Shown: positions 17,557 through 26,198, counted from the stretch's first letter. The stretch is 37,593 nucleotides of DNA from Prevotella sp. (GCA_017477435.1 JAFUVV010000032.1:1-37593), one strand, 5' to 3'. Notes: a model not told the origin generated them from the sequence alone. Translations and numbers: made by a program.

Positions 17557-17952
17557 ATGAAGAAAATATTTTTTGTAGCATTAATGCTCGTAGCAGGTGT
17601 AAACATGTCTTTTGCCCAGAAACCAGAAGCAAAGATTAAGTTCGACAAAGAGCTTCACGACTTCGGTAAGTTCACTGAAGCTGAAGGCGAGCAACATTGT
17701 GTATTCACATTCGTAAACGAAGGCGATGCCCCACTGATAATCAATCAAGCAGTTGCCAGCTGCGGATGTACGGTGCCATCATATACAAAGACTCCAATTG
17801 CCCCAGGTGAGAAGGGAGAGATTAAGGTGACCTATAACGGCAAGAACCGCTTCCCGGGACATTTCAAGAAATCGATAACTGTTCGCACAAACGGTAAACC
17901 AGAGATGACCCGCCTCTATATCGAAGGCGTCATGGAGACTGAGGAGCAATGA
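17557..17952 (+). CDS. DUF1573 secreted protein
   Basis: A 131-residue exported protein. Residues 1-20 form a signal peptide ending in SFAQ. The rest is an immunoglobulin-like DUF1573 domain with the family signature ASCGCTVPSYTKTPIAPGEKG, starting near residue 68, and the late strand motif KKSITVRTNG. Such proteins are common in Bacteroidetes periplasm or on the surface, and their role is not established. Its stop overlaps the start of the next gene in an ATGA, so the two are translationally coupled. That coupling to a cytosolic iron-sulfur protein is an odd pairing I cannot explain. Confidence 0.88.
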   Translation: MKKIFFVALMLVAGVNMSFAQKPEAKIKFDKELHDFGKFTEAEGEQHCVFTFVNEGDAPLIINQAVASCGCTVPSYTKTPIAPGEKGEIKVTYNGKNRFPGHFKKSITVRTNGKPEMTRLYIEGVMETEEQ

Positions 17953-18743
17953 TTTTCTACTTCTCCTGCACAGGCAACACAAGGTGGGCCGCACGCGTTG
18001 TGGCTGATATAACTGGCGATCGGCTGTTAGATATAGCCGAGCTGATGCACAATGATGGGAAGACTTTTCAATGCATTCTTGCCGAAAACGAGGCGATAGG
18101 ATTCTGTTTTCCTGTGCATGGCTGGCGGCCACCGATAATTGTAAGGCAATTCATCAAACGGCTGGAAGTCAAATATACATCAGAGCCCTACTGCTGGGCG
18201 TTATGCACGGCAGGCGATGATATCGGGCAGACAATGGAAATACTGAATCGCGATCTTAGCCGAATAGGGCTCAAGACCGACAGCACATTCTCACTGATTA
18301 TGCCTGAAAGCTATGTGGGATTGCCTTTTATGGATGTCGATACGGCTAAAAAGGAGAAGCAAAAGAAAGAGAAGGCCGCCACATATGTCAGACTGTTCGG
18401 AAACACGATTGCACATAGGGAAAAAGACATTAACGACACATACAAAGGACATTGGCCGAAGACCAACAGCTGGTTTCTCGGCTCATTGTTTAAAGGACTG
18501 CTCATAAGCGACAAGCCTTTCCATATCGACGAAGACAAATGCACCCAGTGTGGACTTTGTTCGAAGGTTTGTCCCGTAGATAACATTGTGAGTGGAAACG
18601 GAAAGACGACGGAATGGTTACATAATGGCAAATGCCTGACGTGTTTCGCATGCTATCATCACTGTCCTGCGAAGGCGATTGAATTTGGCAATCGCACAAA
18701 AAAGAAGGGACAGTATTATTTTGAAAGGAATAAACACCAATAA
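17949..18743 (+). CDS. EFR1-type flavodoxin/ferredoxin protein
   Basis: A 264-residue cytoplasmic redox protein. The N-terminus MIFYFSCTGNTRWAARVVAD is a flavodoxin-like FMN phosphate-binding loop. The C-terminus has two 4Fe-4S clusters: CTQCGLCSKVCPVDNI and CLTCFACYHHCPAKAIEF, near residues 198-245. This order is that of EFR1-family ferrodoxins, proposed to pass electrons between flavin and iron-sulfur centres. The physiological partner is unknown. The start ATG overlaps the DUF1573 stop by four bases, and the M6 protease gene follows after 15 nt. Confidence 0.88.
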   Translation: MIFYFSCTGNTRWAARVVADITGDRLLDIAELMHNDGKTFQCILAENEAIGFCFPVHGWRPPIIVRQFIKRLEVKYTSEPYCWALCTAGDDIGQTMEILNRDLSRIGLKTDSTFSLIMPESYVGLPFMDVDTAKKEKQKKEKAATYVRLFGNTIAHREKDINDTYKGHWPKTNSWFLGSLFKGLLISDKPFHIDEDKCTQCGLCSKVCPVDNIVSGNGKTTEWLHNGKCLTCFACYHHCPAKAIEFGNRTKKKGQYYFERNKHQ

Positions 18744-18758
18744 GATAATAAGAATATA

Positions 18759-20570
18759 ATGATAAAGCGCATACTTTTTCTCTTGACACTTGCTTTAATG
18801 TCAGTAAGCGGTTGGGGTGCAAAAGCCATTCCCATACCTATAGACATGACTCAGCCCGACGGAACAGTGCTGACAGTGATGCTCTATGGCGATGAGCATT
18901 TCCATTACTACACCACTTCCGATGGCATATTGCTGACGACTATCGACGACGCATTCTATATTGCCAAAGTGAATGACAACGGAACGCTTTCCCCCACTCC
19001 ATTTCTAGCACACCAGCAGATGGCAAGAGGCAGCGAGGAACAAACAGCAATAGACAAGCAAGATAAGACTCTTTTCTACAACAATGTGGAGAAGATTGCA
19101 AAAGCCAATCGTGCACGACGCGAGCCATTATCAACTTCTTTGAATTATTTCCCACATAGTGGAAGCCCGAAAGCCATGGTTATCTTATGTGAATTCGATG
19201 ACGTCAAGTTCACTCTCCCCGACCCTAAGAAATCGTTCGACAAGTTTTTCAACAGCACTGAGCCGCTTGAGAACTATGGCAACAATGAAAACGAAAACCA
19301 TGCAAGTGTCGGCATGTACTTCAAAGACATGAGCTTCGGAGCATTTACTCCGCAGTTTGAAGTAATTGGCCCCATTGCGGTTCCCTACTCCTTAACGACA
19401 TTTGGCGGAGTGAATGCTGCTCATAATGACGAAGATGTGAAGGGACTTGTAAGATATGCTGTTTCTACTATAAAAGACATTGTCGATTATTCTGATTTCG
19501 ACTATGACGGTGACGGAAAAGTAGATCTCGTTTATATCGTGCATGCAGGATATGGTCAAAACACTGGAGGCCCTGCTACATCTATTTGGGCAAAGACCGG
19601 ACATTTTGACACATCAGAAGAGGGCGAAGAGCTTAACTGGTATTCTATCGCTTCGGAGCTTAACATGAAAGAGGGTTACTACGCTTCTCCACAGATAAAC
19701 GGCGTGGGAGTGTTCTGCCATGAGTTCTCACATGCAATGGGCCTGCCCGACATGTATCCTTACACGGCATCGGCAAAAGTACACAACCAGGAGATGGAAC
19801 TCTGGGACCTGATGGACGGCGGAGAATACACTAAAGACGGCTACCGCCCGACGTCGTACACAGCCTGGGAACGCGAAGTGATGGGATGGATGGATATCGA
19901 CACTCTCAGCAGAAATGAGAAGGGAATAGAGATAATACCCGTCAACGATGGCGGAAAGGCTTATCGCATCCTCAACGACCAGGACCCCACGGAATATATG
20001 ATGGTGGAGAATATTCAGAAAACAGGTTGGAACACGAGCCTCTTAGGACACGGACTAATGGTCTATCATGTGAAATGGCCATACGATGTGGTTTCATACG
20101 ACAACCATCCCAACGACACCGCCGGCGAGCCAGGCATGGCTATAGTACCGGCCGACAGCCTGCTGGTAAGTGCATATCTCTCGGGGTCGGGAAAAGAATA
20201 TACAAAACTGGAATACTATTATCACCACAGTGGCGACCTCTTCCCTGGGACAAGCAACGTGACGGAACTCAGATATGAAATGAAATTGCCCAACTACACA
20301 TGGTATACGGGCGGTCCCCAGGTCAATAAGGCTCTGACAGAAATAAGCGAAGACGTAGAAACAGGGATAATAACATTCAACTTTATCGCCAATACAAATA
20401 ACTCTTTCGACTTGAATGGTGACGGCAAAGTATCAACGGCCGACATCCAAGTCATCATCAATGAAATGAAGAAGGCTACTACAGAACAGGACATAACATA
20501 CGACCTGAATAACGACGGCAAGATCTCAACTGCCGATATTCAGGAAATAATCAACGAAATGAAGAGGTAA
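18759..20570 (+). CDS. secreted M6-family metalloprotease with dockerin domain
   Basis: A 603-residue exported peptidase. A signal peptide occupies about residues 1-22. The zinc site is HEFSHAMGLPD, with H321, E322, H325 and probable third ligand D331, matching the HExxH of the immune-inhibitor-A/M6 family. The C-terminus (551-603) is a type I dockerin with two calcium-loop repeats, DLNGDGKVSTADIQVIINEM and DLNNDGKISTADIQEIINEM. Dockerins bind cohesin modules on scaffold proteins, so the enzyme may dock at the cell surface; no cohesin gene is in this window. No T9SS C-terminal sorting domain is evident. The 15-nt gap suggests it shares a transcript with the upstream genes. Confidence 0.92.
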   Translation: MIKRILFLLTLALMSVSGWGAKAIPIPIDMTQPDGTVLTVMLYGDEHFHYYTTSDGILLTTIDDAFYIAKVNDNGTLSPTPFLAHQQMARGSEEQTAIDKQDKTLFYNNVEKIAKANRARREPLSTSLNYFPHSGSPKAMVILCEFDDVKFTLPDPKKSFDKFFNSTEPLENYGNNENENHASVGMYFKDMSFGAFTPQFEVIGPIAVPYSLTTFGGVNAAHNDEDVKGLVRYAVSTIKDIVDYSDFDYDGDGKVDLVYIVHAGYGQNTGGPATSIWAKTGHFDTSEEGEELNWYSIASELNMKEGYYASPQINGVGVFCHEFSHAMGLPDMYPYTASAKVHNQEMELWDLMDGGEYTKDGYRPTSYTAWEREVMGWMDIDTLSRNEKGIEIIPVNDGGKAYRILNDQDPTEYMMVENIQKTGWNTSLLGHGLMVYHVKWPYDVVSYDNHPNDTAGEPGMAIVPADSLLVSAYLSGSGKEYTKLEYYYHHSGDLFPGTSNVTELRYEMKLPNYTWYTGGPQVNKALTEISEDVETGIITFNFIANTNNSFDLNGDGKVSTADIQVIINEMKKATTEQDITYDLNNDGKISTADIQEIINEMKR

Positions 20571-20644
20571 GCAGGATTTCTTTATTCTATTTCTATTCTT
20601 CTCTCCCCAATCGTTCATTGCATATTACGATGAATATTTTGGGG

Positions 20645-21310
20645 CTATTGTCGTGTTCCGAATATTTTTGTTCCGATCCTTACCATATTCGACTTACACT
20701 GCAATGCAATCTCATAGTCGTCGCTCATGCCCCATGAGCGACGATTGAAGTATTCTGCATCGGCGAAGTAACGGGCTTTCACCTCGTCGAAGAAGTCGGC
20801 AGCAGACGTCATTTCACGGCGTATCTGCTCCTTGTCGTCGGTGAGCGATGCCATCATCATGAGTCCGCATATGCGCACTCCCTCCATTTCCTTCCACTCT
20901 CCTCCATCGAGCAAGGCGCGACATTCGTCGAGGGTGAGGCCCGACTTTGTCTCCTCCGAGGCGAGATGAAGCTCGAGGAGAACGTCGATCCGACGGTCGC
21001 ATTTCAGTGCCTGGCGGTTTATCTCCCGCAGGAGTTTGAGTGAGTCGACGGCCTCGATGAGCGAGATGTACGGAGCAATGTATTTCACCTTGTTCGTCTG
21101 CAGGTGTCCGATGAAATGCCATCTAATGTCCTTCGGCAGCACGGCCTGCTTCCGCGACAGCTCCTGCTCGCGGCTTTCGCCGAACACACGCTGCCCCTGA
21201 CGATACGCCCGGAGGATATCTTCCTCGGGATGGAACTTGCTCACAGCCACCAGTTCCACACCTTCTGGCAACGTCGCCAGAACTTCCTTCAGTCTCTCTT
21301 CAATCTCCAT
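20645..21310 (-). CDS. YggS/PROSC family PLP-binding protein
   Basis: A 221-residue protein that binds pyridoxal 5'-phosphate and maintains its homeostasis; no catalytic reaction is established for the family. The PLP lysine is in ELVAVSKFHPEEDI, FGESREQEL and WHFIGHLQTNKVKYI follow, and the phosphate site RIGTKIFG ends the chain. The family is single-domain and this length is typical. A TTG start at 21316 is possible, but the ATG at 21310 gives the usual MEIEERL beginning. It lies downstream of the DUF4494 gene on the same strand, separated by a dispersed repeat. Confidence 0.93.
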   Translation of the reverse strand: MEIEERLKEVLATLPEGVELVAVSKFHPEEDILRAYRQGQRVFGESREQELSRKQAVLPKDIRWHFIGHLQTNKVKYIAPYISLIEAVDSLKLLREINRQALKCDRRIDVLLELHLASEETKSGLTLDECRALLDGGEWKEMEGVRICGLMMMASLTDDKEQIRREMTSAADFFDEVKARYFADAEYFNRRSWGMSDDYEIALQCKSNMVRIGTKIFGTRQ

Positions 21311-21330
21311 GCCCAACTATTTTATGCTTT

Positions 21331-21385
21331 ATGAATTATGTGATTTGTCGAACATAAGTGAGTCCCACTGACCATAAGGGTGGTA
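21331..21385. repeat. dispersed repeat pair, copy 1
   Basis: ATGAATTATGTGATTTGTCG followed by a C-rich centre with TCCCACTGACCATAAGGG. The related second copy is at 21847-21905. It sits immediately downstream of the DUF4494 gene. Confidence 0.6.
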
Positions 21386-21386
21386 A

Positions 21387-21830
21387 TCATGCCTTCTCAT
21401 ATACATCCATCACCTGCGTCTCGGCAATACTGACGATTGCGTAGTCACCCATGTAGGTGCTCATTGCTTCCACAATGTGCTTCACAGCGTCGCTCAACGT
21501 GGCTGCCTGAACGAGGAAGTACTGAGTGGTGCGCTTCTCTTTTTCCGTCTTTTCGTCGAACATGATATACTGCAGTTTTGCCTTATACCACTTATCGTCG
21601 GCAGCAGCATCGCTGAAGAATATCTCTCCGTAGGATGCCTGTTTGATGTCGGTCACTTTGAACTCGCCGCTGATGAACGAGCTCATCTCTTCTGTGATGC
21701 GTGTCTCTGCCTCCGTAAAGCTAAGGGCATCAACCACATACAGTTCTGTAATCTTTTTATCGAGACCGTCTTCCATCGTCTTTTCGTAGCGGATCTTGGT
21801 CTCAAACCATGTTGCTGTTCTTGCTCTCAC
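21387..21830 (-). CDS. DUF4494 family protein
   Basis: A 147-residue cytoplasmic protein recognised as DUF4494, a Bacteroidetes-restricted family. The hallmark N-terminal WFETKIRYEKTMEDG is followed by repeated strand-helix units such as YVVDALSFTEAETRITEEM and FLVQAATLSDAVKHIVEAM, suggesting an internally duplicated fold. Function is unknown. The start is a GTG at 21830; no in-frame ATG lies upstream, and the family normally begins just before this Trp-Phe-Glu. It is bracketed by the two copies of a dispersed repeat. Confidence 0.85.
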   Translation of the reverse strand: MRARTATWFETKIRYEKTMEDGLDKKITELYVVDALSFTEAETRITEEMSSFISGEFKVTDIKQASYGEIFFSDAAADDKWYKAKLQYIMFDEKTEKEKRTTQYFLVQAATLSDAVKHIVEAMSTYMGDYAIVSIAETQVMDVYEKA

Positions 21831-21846
21831 TGATTTATGATTAATT

Positions 21847-21905
21847 ATGAATTATGCGACTTGTCGAGCCAGTGGCAAGACCCACCGACCGCAAGGGAAG
21901 TAACT
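21847..21905. repeat. dispersed repeat pair, copy 2
   Basis: ATGAATTATGCGACTTGTCG, then ACCCACCGACCGCAAGGG, matching copy 1 at 21331-21385 with substitutions. It lies immediately downstream of the hemerythrin-LuxR gene. Confidence 0.6.
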
Positions 21906-21922
21906 ATAAACCATGAACTATA

Positions 21923-22879
21923 CTAAAGTTTCAGGCTCGAGATGTCGACGAGCTTATTTACGATAGCATAGATTGTCAGTCCTGCTGCTGAGCGTATCTG
22001 CAGCTTGCGTGCGATGTTGCGGCGATGGGTTATCACCGTGTTGAGTGCGATGCACAGATGGTCGGCTATCTCTTTGTTGGTCATGCCCTGTACGACACAG
22101 ACAACCACGTCTTTCTCTCTATCGGAGAGTGTCTCCTGACTGGCTAAGTCGGAGTTGATCATGCTGCTTATCTTCATCGACACATCGTTTTGTCGCAGTC
22201 TGTTCTCGAGCCGGCGGATGGCGGGAATGAATATTTCCTCCTCGACGAGCACGTGCTGCTGGAGCCACTCTTCGTTGTTGTAGATGTCGTAGATCGTGGC
22301 AGAGAGCTGATTGTTGTGCAGTCCGTCGCTCGGCAGATACTTGATGATAATGTTCTTCAGTTCTTTCAACTTCGTGTCCGTCTGCCCGTGATGCTTCGAG
22401 AACGTGTCGATGTCGTAGTTGTCGCGCGGTTCTCCTCCGAGCAGCGACTCCACGTATGGGAACACGGTCTTCTCCTCGAACTTCATGTGCGACTTCACCT
22501 GATGGGCATACTCGTCGTACAGCCTCATGATGAGCCCTGCCAGACTGTCATTCTCGTCGAGGGCAGCCGCGAGCTCCTTGCGGATGAAGGGCAGCTGGAA
22601 GTCGATGTAATACTCGTGACTCGCCTTCAGATATTTCAAGAGCGTGTCAACAGAGAGACGATCGATGTCATCCGTACCGCGGAAACCGTTGATTGTGAAG
22701 TTGACGACAGCAAGAAACGTATACGTATCCACGCCCTGGTCTTCGCACACCTCCCTCACCGTCTTGTCGCCAAAGCCGAGACTGATGCCAAACGACCCAA
22801 GGCTCTGGAGAATATTGTAGTTGTCGCGAATGATGGATATCATCCTATCATCGGCCTCATACATCTTCTGGTTTTTCAT
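21923..22879 (-). CDS. hemerythrin-domain LuxR-type transcriptional regulator
   Basis: A 318-residue cytoplasmic regulator with three parts. Residues 1-65 resemble the N-terminal domain of di-iron RIC/YtfE/ScdA proteins but lack its paired cysteines. Residues 80-230 form a hemerythrin HHE domain with the RIC-like ligand order H88, H131-xxx-E135, H163/H164 and H209-xxx-E213. Residues 250-318 are a LuxR-type helix-turn-helix (LSDREKDVVVCVVQGMTNKE). A di-iron site coupled to DNA binding suggests sensing of oxygen, nitric oxide or peroxide; this is inference. The open frame extends upstream to a TTG at 22948, but the promoter lies within that extension, so I chose the ATG at 22879. Confidence 0.88.
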   Translation of the reverse strand: MKNQKMYEADDRMISIIRDNYNILQSLGSFGISLGFGDKTVREVCEDQGVDTYTFLAVVNFTINGFRGTDDIDRLSVDTLLKYLKASHEYYIDFQLPFIRKELAAALDENDSLAGLIMRLYDEYAHQVKSHMKFEEKTVFPYVESLLGGEPRDNYDIDTFSKHHGQTDTKLKELKNIIIKYLPSDGLHNNQLSATIYDIYNNEEWLQQHVLVEEEIFIPAIRRLENRLRQNDVSMKISSMINSDLASQETLSDREKDVVVCVVQGMTNKEIADHLCIALNTVITHRRNIARKLQIRSAAGLTIYAIVNKLVDISSLKL

Positions 22880-22921
22880 ATCTTCGCTTCGAATTAGTAA
22901 AACACAGTAGTATCTTGACTG

Positions 22922-22953
22922 CAAAATTATCAAATTCTGAGGAAACAACCAAT
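22922..22953 (-). promoter_or_regulatory. sigma-ABfr promoter of the hemerythrin regulator
   Basis: On the minus strand ATTG (complement of 22950-22953), a 20-nt spacer and a perfect TAATTTTG (complement of 22922-22929). Confidence 0.65.
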
Positions 22954-23125
22954 AGCAGAAAGTAAGTATTTCATCGCCTACCGACGATGTTTTAGTATTT
23001 TTTATACTTAAAAATAATTACGCGTAATAAATATAACAATGTGTATTCAAGTGCATCATGTCAATACGTAAGAATATACAAGAAAATATACAATTAGAGA
23101 CAACCAATTCTTCTTCTTTCAACAA

Positions 23126-23214
23126 AAAGCCTTTTAAGTCGCATTAAAGAGCCTTTTAAGTCGCGGTTAAAGGCCTCTTTAACAGCATTAAAGAGGCCTT
23201 TTAATAACGGCTTA
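23126..23214. repeat. 22-nt-period intergenic array D (four units)
   Basis: Units start at 23126, 23148, 23170 and 23192 and are the clearest of the family. Units one and two share GCCTTTTAAGTCGC. Units three and four form a perfect hairpin, GGCCTCTTTAA with TTAAAGAGGCC across a 5-nt loop, followed by TTTT. It lies between the divergent hemerythrin-regulator and porin genes. Confidence 0.8.
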
Positions 23215-23311
23215 ATATTCAGGTGGTTATAACGGTATATTTAAGTACTGCAATATACAGACGTTTTGTATAAAAATTCAAAGCACAGGAGCAAGGAATG
23301 AGCACATCAAG

Positions 23312-23389
23312 TTGCCGCCGATGGGCTTTATGCTGGCTGCGCATGATTGTTTTTCAGCCGCTCGACGAAAAGCCGAAATCCTGCGGCAA
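23312..23389. other. nested inverted repeats, candidate structured element
   Basis: Three stems nest within one another: TTGCCGC (23312-23318) with GCGGCAA (23383-23389), GGCTTT (23324-23329) with AAAGCC (23369-23374), and GGCTG (23335-23339) with CAGCC (23355-23359). It ends about 50 bp before the porin promoter, so it is not part of the porin leader. No promoter for it was found and it matches no RNA family I know. The remaining parts of this 650-bp gap show nothing further. Confidence 0.4.
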
Positions 23390-23438
23390 TACCTATAAAT
23401 AGGGAAAAGGAAGAATGAAAAATACAATTTATTAGGTA

Positions 23439-23469
23439 TTGCGCGACGAGGAGATAAGGCATAATTTTG
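23439..23469 (+). promoter_or_regulatory. sigma-ABfr promoter of the porin operon
   Basis: TTG at 23439-23441, a 20-nt spacer, then a perfect TAATTTTG at 23462-23469. The predicted leader is about 55 nt. Confidence 0.7.
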
Positions 23470-23532
23470 CAAACAAATTGAATAAACCACCTTTGGTGGG
23501 GCAAAAGAGAAACAAAATCGACAATTCGAAAT

Positions 23533-24852
23533 ATGAACAGAAAAAGTAAAATTATTCTATTGAGCACGGCACTTCTGGCTTGCGTTTCCACAAATATCGC
23601 AGCGCAGGAAGTGGCCGGCGACTCTGTTATGCAACACGTTACTGGCAAGCGGCTGAGCATCGGCGGATATGGCGAAGTGGCCATGTCGAGAATGTTCTAT
23701 AGCGACCATGTCAACCGTTATGGCACAAATCCCGAGAGCTACAAGAACGATCCTTCCCACGGAAGATTCGACATTCCCCATGCTGTCATCTACATCGGCT
23801 ACGACTTCGGCCGCGGCTGGACGATGGGCACGGAGGTGGAATTTGAGCATACGGGCACAGGCAGCACCATCGAAAACGAGGCCGACGAGGCTGCCGAGTG
23901 GGAGTTTGAACAGGAGAAAGGCGGCGAAGTGGAGCTCGAGCAGTTCTGGATCCAGAAGTCGTTCGCCCGCTGGGCAAACGTGAGAGCCGGACATATCGTC
24001 GTCCCCGTGGGACTTAACAATGCCTATCACGAGCCTCTTAACTATTTCACCGTCTATCGTCCCGAGGGCGAGAACACCATTCTGCCAAGCACTTGGCACG
24101 ACACTGGCATCAGCTTCTGGGGCAATGCCGGCAAGTTCCGCTACGAAGTGCAGGCTGTGGCCGGGCTTAATGCGATGCTCTTCAATCGCGACAGATGGAT
24201 TCACTCGGGCGCAGGATCGCCGTTTGAGTTTAAGCCAGCCAACAAATATGGCTTTGCTGCCCGCGGCGACTACTACGTCGTGCCAGGAGTGAGAGTGGGA
24301 ATAAGCGGCTACGTGGGCAACTCCGTGCACAACACCTACCCCAACGATATCGAGGGCGACGGCAAGCCATACGACAAAGTGAAGGGCACCGTCACGATCG
24401 GATCGGTTGACTTCACGATCAACAGATGGAACTGGATCGTGCGTGGACAGGCCGACTACGGAAACATCACCGATGTCGACAAGATTAACACCATAAAGGA
24501 TGCCAAGGCCCACGCAAGCAACTCGCCGGTGAAGAGCGCTGCAATAGGAAAGAATGCCGTGAGCATTGGAGTGGAAGCTGGCTATGACATCTTCTCGCAG
24601 ATAGAAAAACTGAGCGGAAAGCAGAAACTCTACATCTTCGGAAGATACGAGTATTACGACAGCTATATTCCCGAAAAGAACAAGGATCAGTACGACTACA
24701 CCAACGTCAACCGCATCGCCTTCGGCGTGAACTATCATCCTATCCCGCAGATTGCCATCAAGGCCGACTATAGCAACCGTCTGCTGAAGACTCCCTACAA
24801 CAACGAGCCTTCGATAAACATCGGCATCGCCTACGAGGGATGGTTCCTGTAG
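23533..24852 (+). CDS. outer-membrane porin, phosphate-selective OprO/P-like
   Basis: A 439-residue protein with a signal peptide (about 1-24, ending IAAQ). The rest is a sequence of alternating amphipathic strands, e.g. RLSIGGYGEVAMSRMF, WTMGTEVEFEHTG, KFRYEVQAVAG, VRVGISGYVGN and IAFGVNYHPIPQIAIKADY. It ends in an aromatic-hydrophobic terminus, YEGWFL, as expected for an outer-membrane beta-barrel. It fits the porin O/P superfamily broadly; the name does not prove phosphate as substrate, and no PHO-box-like repeats precede it. It heads a plus-strand run with the imelysin and di-haem cytochrome genes, so an iron- or electron-related role is possible. Confidence 0.82.
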   Translation: MNRKSKIILLSTALLACVSTNIAAQEVAGDSVMQHVTGKRLSIGGYGEVAMSRMFYSDHVNRYGTNPESYKNDPSHGRFDIPHAVIYIGYDFGRGWTMGTEVEFEHTGTGSTIENEADEAAEWEFEQEKGGEVELEQFWIQKSFARWANVRAGHIVVPVGLNNAYHEPLNYFTVYRPEGENTILPSTWHDTGISFWGNAGKFRYEVQAVAGLNAMLFNRDRWIHSGAGSPFEFKPANKYGFAARGDYYVVPGVRVGISGYVGNSVHNTYPNDIEGDGKPYDKVKGTVTIGSVDFTINRWNWIVRGQADYGNITDVDKINTIKDAKAHASNSPVKSAAIGKNAVSIGVEAGYDIFSQIEKLSGKQKLYIFGRYEYYDSYIPEKNKDQYDYTNVNRIAFGVNYHPIPQIAIKADYSNRLLKTPYNNEPSINIGIAYEGWFL

Positions 24853-24965
24853 AGAGGCAATAGATGAAAGGTGATAGATGATGGACGGGAGTCATCAACC
24901 AAACCGACGAAGTATCAAAATATTAAGAATAAAAAAGTTAAACCATAAAATAGTCAAATTGTAAA

Positions 24966-26198
24966 ATGAAAAAGTATTTCTATCTAATCTCAATCCTCTT
25001 CCTTGGATTGACATTTGCTGCATGCAGTGACAGCGACGACGATGGCGACGAGCAGCAGGCAGAGAAAGAAGCTGCCATGCAAGCCATCACAAATCAGTAC
25101 GTCAACAACGTGATCTTCCCTATCTACAAGGAACTTGCCACAGAATCCAACAATCTGTTCGACAAACTCGTCGACGCCAAGGCGAAGCTCCGTGCAACCA
25201 CCCTCACCCAGACCGACATCAACAGCATCTGCGAGACTTTCCTCAAGGCACGCTCGGCATGGGAGCGCAGCGAGGCTTTCCTCTATGGTGCTGCCACCGA
25301 CTGGGGTATCGACCCACACATCGACACATGGCCCCTCGACCTCACCGCACTGGCCAAGGCGCTGAGCAATTCCGAGATTATTGAAGACCTCGACGACCTC
25401 GACGATGGCGGCATCGACAACGTCCGTGCCAACGTAGGCGAGTCGCAGCTCGGTTTCCACGGCATCGAATTCATCCTCTTCCGCGATGGCAAGGAGCGTC
25501 AGCTCGCAAAGCTTCAGGGAGTGGAAGACAATGCTAACTTCGCCGGCCGCAACATCACCGGCGAGCAGGAGCTCATCTTTGCTGCAGCTGTGGCAGGCGA
25601 CCTGCGCGACAAGTGCTATCAGCTCGAAGTGAGCTGGCTCGGCGATGCCGCTCCTAAGTCGCACGTCGACAGAGTCGAAAAATGTGAGTTCAACACCACA
25701 GTGGGCGGAGGAGCTCTCTACTACGGCGAGAACATGATCAAAGCCACACAAGCTGGATCGACCTACTCCACTTGGCGCGGGGTGATGAGCACTATCCTCG
25801 TTGCAGGATGCTCGAATATCTGCGCTGAGGTGTCGGGACAGAAAATCGGACAGGCATACCTCGGCACCGACGTCAACTACATCGAGTCGCCATACTCCAA
25901 GAAGTCCTACTTCGACTTCTTCGACAACATCACCAGCGTGGAATACACTCTCAACGGCCAGATGTCGAAGAACGCTAACGGCAATTCGATAATGGCTTAC
26001 CTCCAGAGATACAACAACACTCTGGCCGGCAAGCTTCAGACGAAGCTGAATGCCGCTCTCTCTGCCCTCGAGACAGCAAAGGCCGGCACGCCGTTCGTCG
26101 ACGACTATCACAGCACCAACGCAAAGAACGCAATGGATGCCATCAACGAGCTCGACGACGTCATCAACGAGGCATCAAGCTGGATAGCAGCAAACTAA
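24966..26198 (+). CDS. imelysin-family surface lipoprotein (M75)
   Basis: A 410-residue lipoprotein. The lipobox LTFAAC is followed by SDSDDDGDE, an acidic stretch resembling Bacteroidetes lipoprotein export signals, so a surface location is likely. The mature part is an imelysin (peptidase M75/IrpA/EfeO-like) four-helix fold with the family motif GxHxxE at 163-168 (GFHGIE). Imelysins are linked to iron or haem uptake, and peptidase activity is doubtful for most. It lies 12 nt before the di-haem cytochrome gene, a pairing also known from proteobacterial COG3487-COG3488 loci. The first 110 nt upstream show no clear promoter, so it probably reads through from the porin gene. Confidence 0.9.
   Translation: MKKYFYLISILFLGLTFAACSDSDDDGDEQQAEKEAAMQAITNQYVNNVIFPIYKELATESNNLFDKLVDAKAKLRATTLTQTDINSICETFLKARSAWERSEAFLYGAATDWGIDPHIDTWPLDLTALAKALSNSEIIEDLDDLDDGGIDNVRANVGESQLGFHGIEFILFRDGKERQLAKLQGVEDNANFAGRNITGEQELIFAAAVAGDLRDKCYQLEVSWLGDAAPKSHVDRVEKCEFNTTVGGGALYYGENMIKATQAGSTYSTWRGVMSTILVAGCSNICAEVSGQKIGQAYLGTDVNYIESPYSKKSYFDFFDNITSVEYTLNGQMSKNANGNSIMAYLQRYNNTLAGKLQTKLNAALSALETAKAGTPFVDDYHSTNAKNAMDAINELDDVINEASSWIAAN

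Noticed and set aside
23533-24852. Porin as a phosphate-regulon member with the Na/Pi gene
   Set aside because: The family name suggests phosphate, but no GTAACAT repeats lie upstream and its neighbours point to iron or haem instead.
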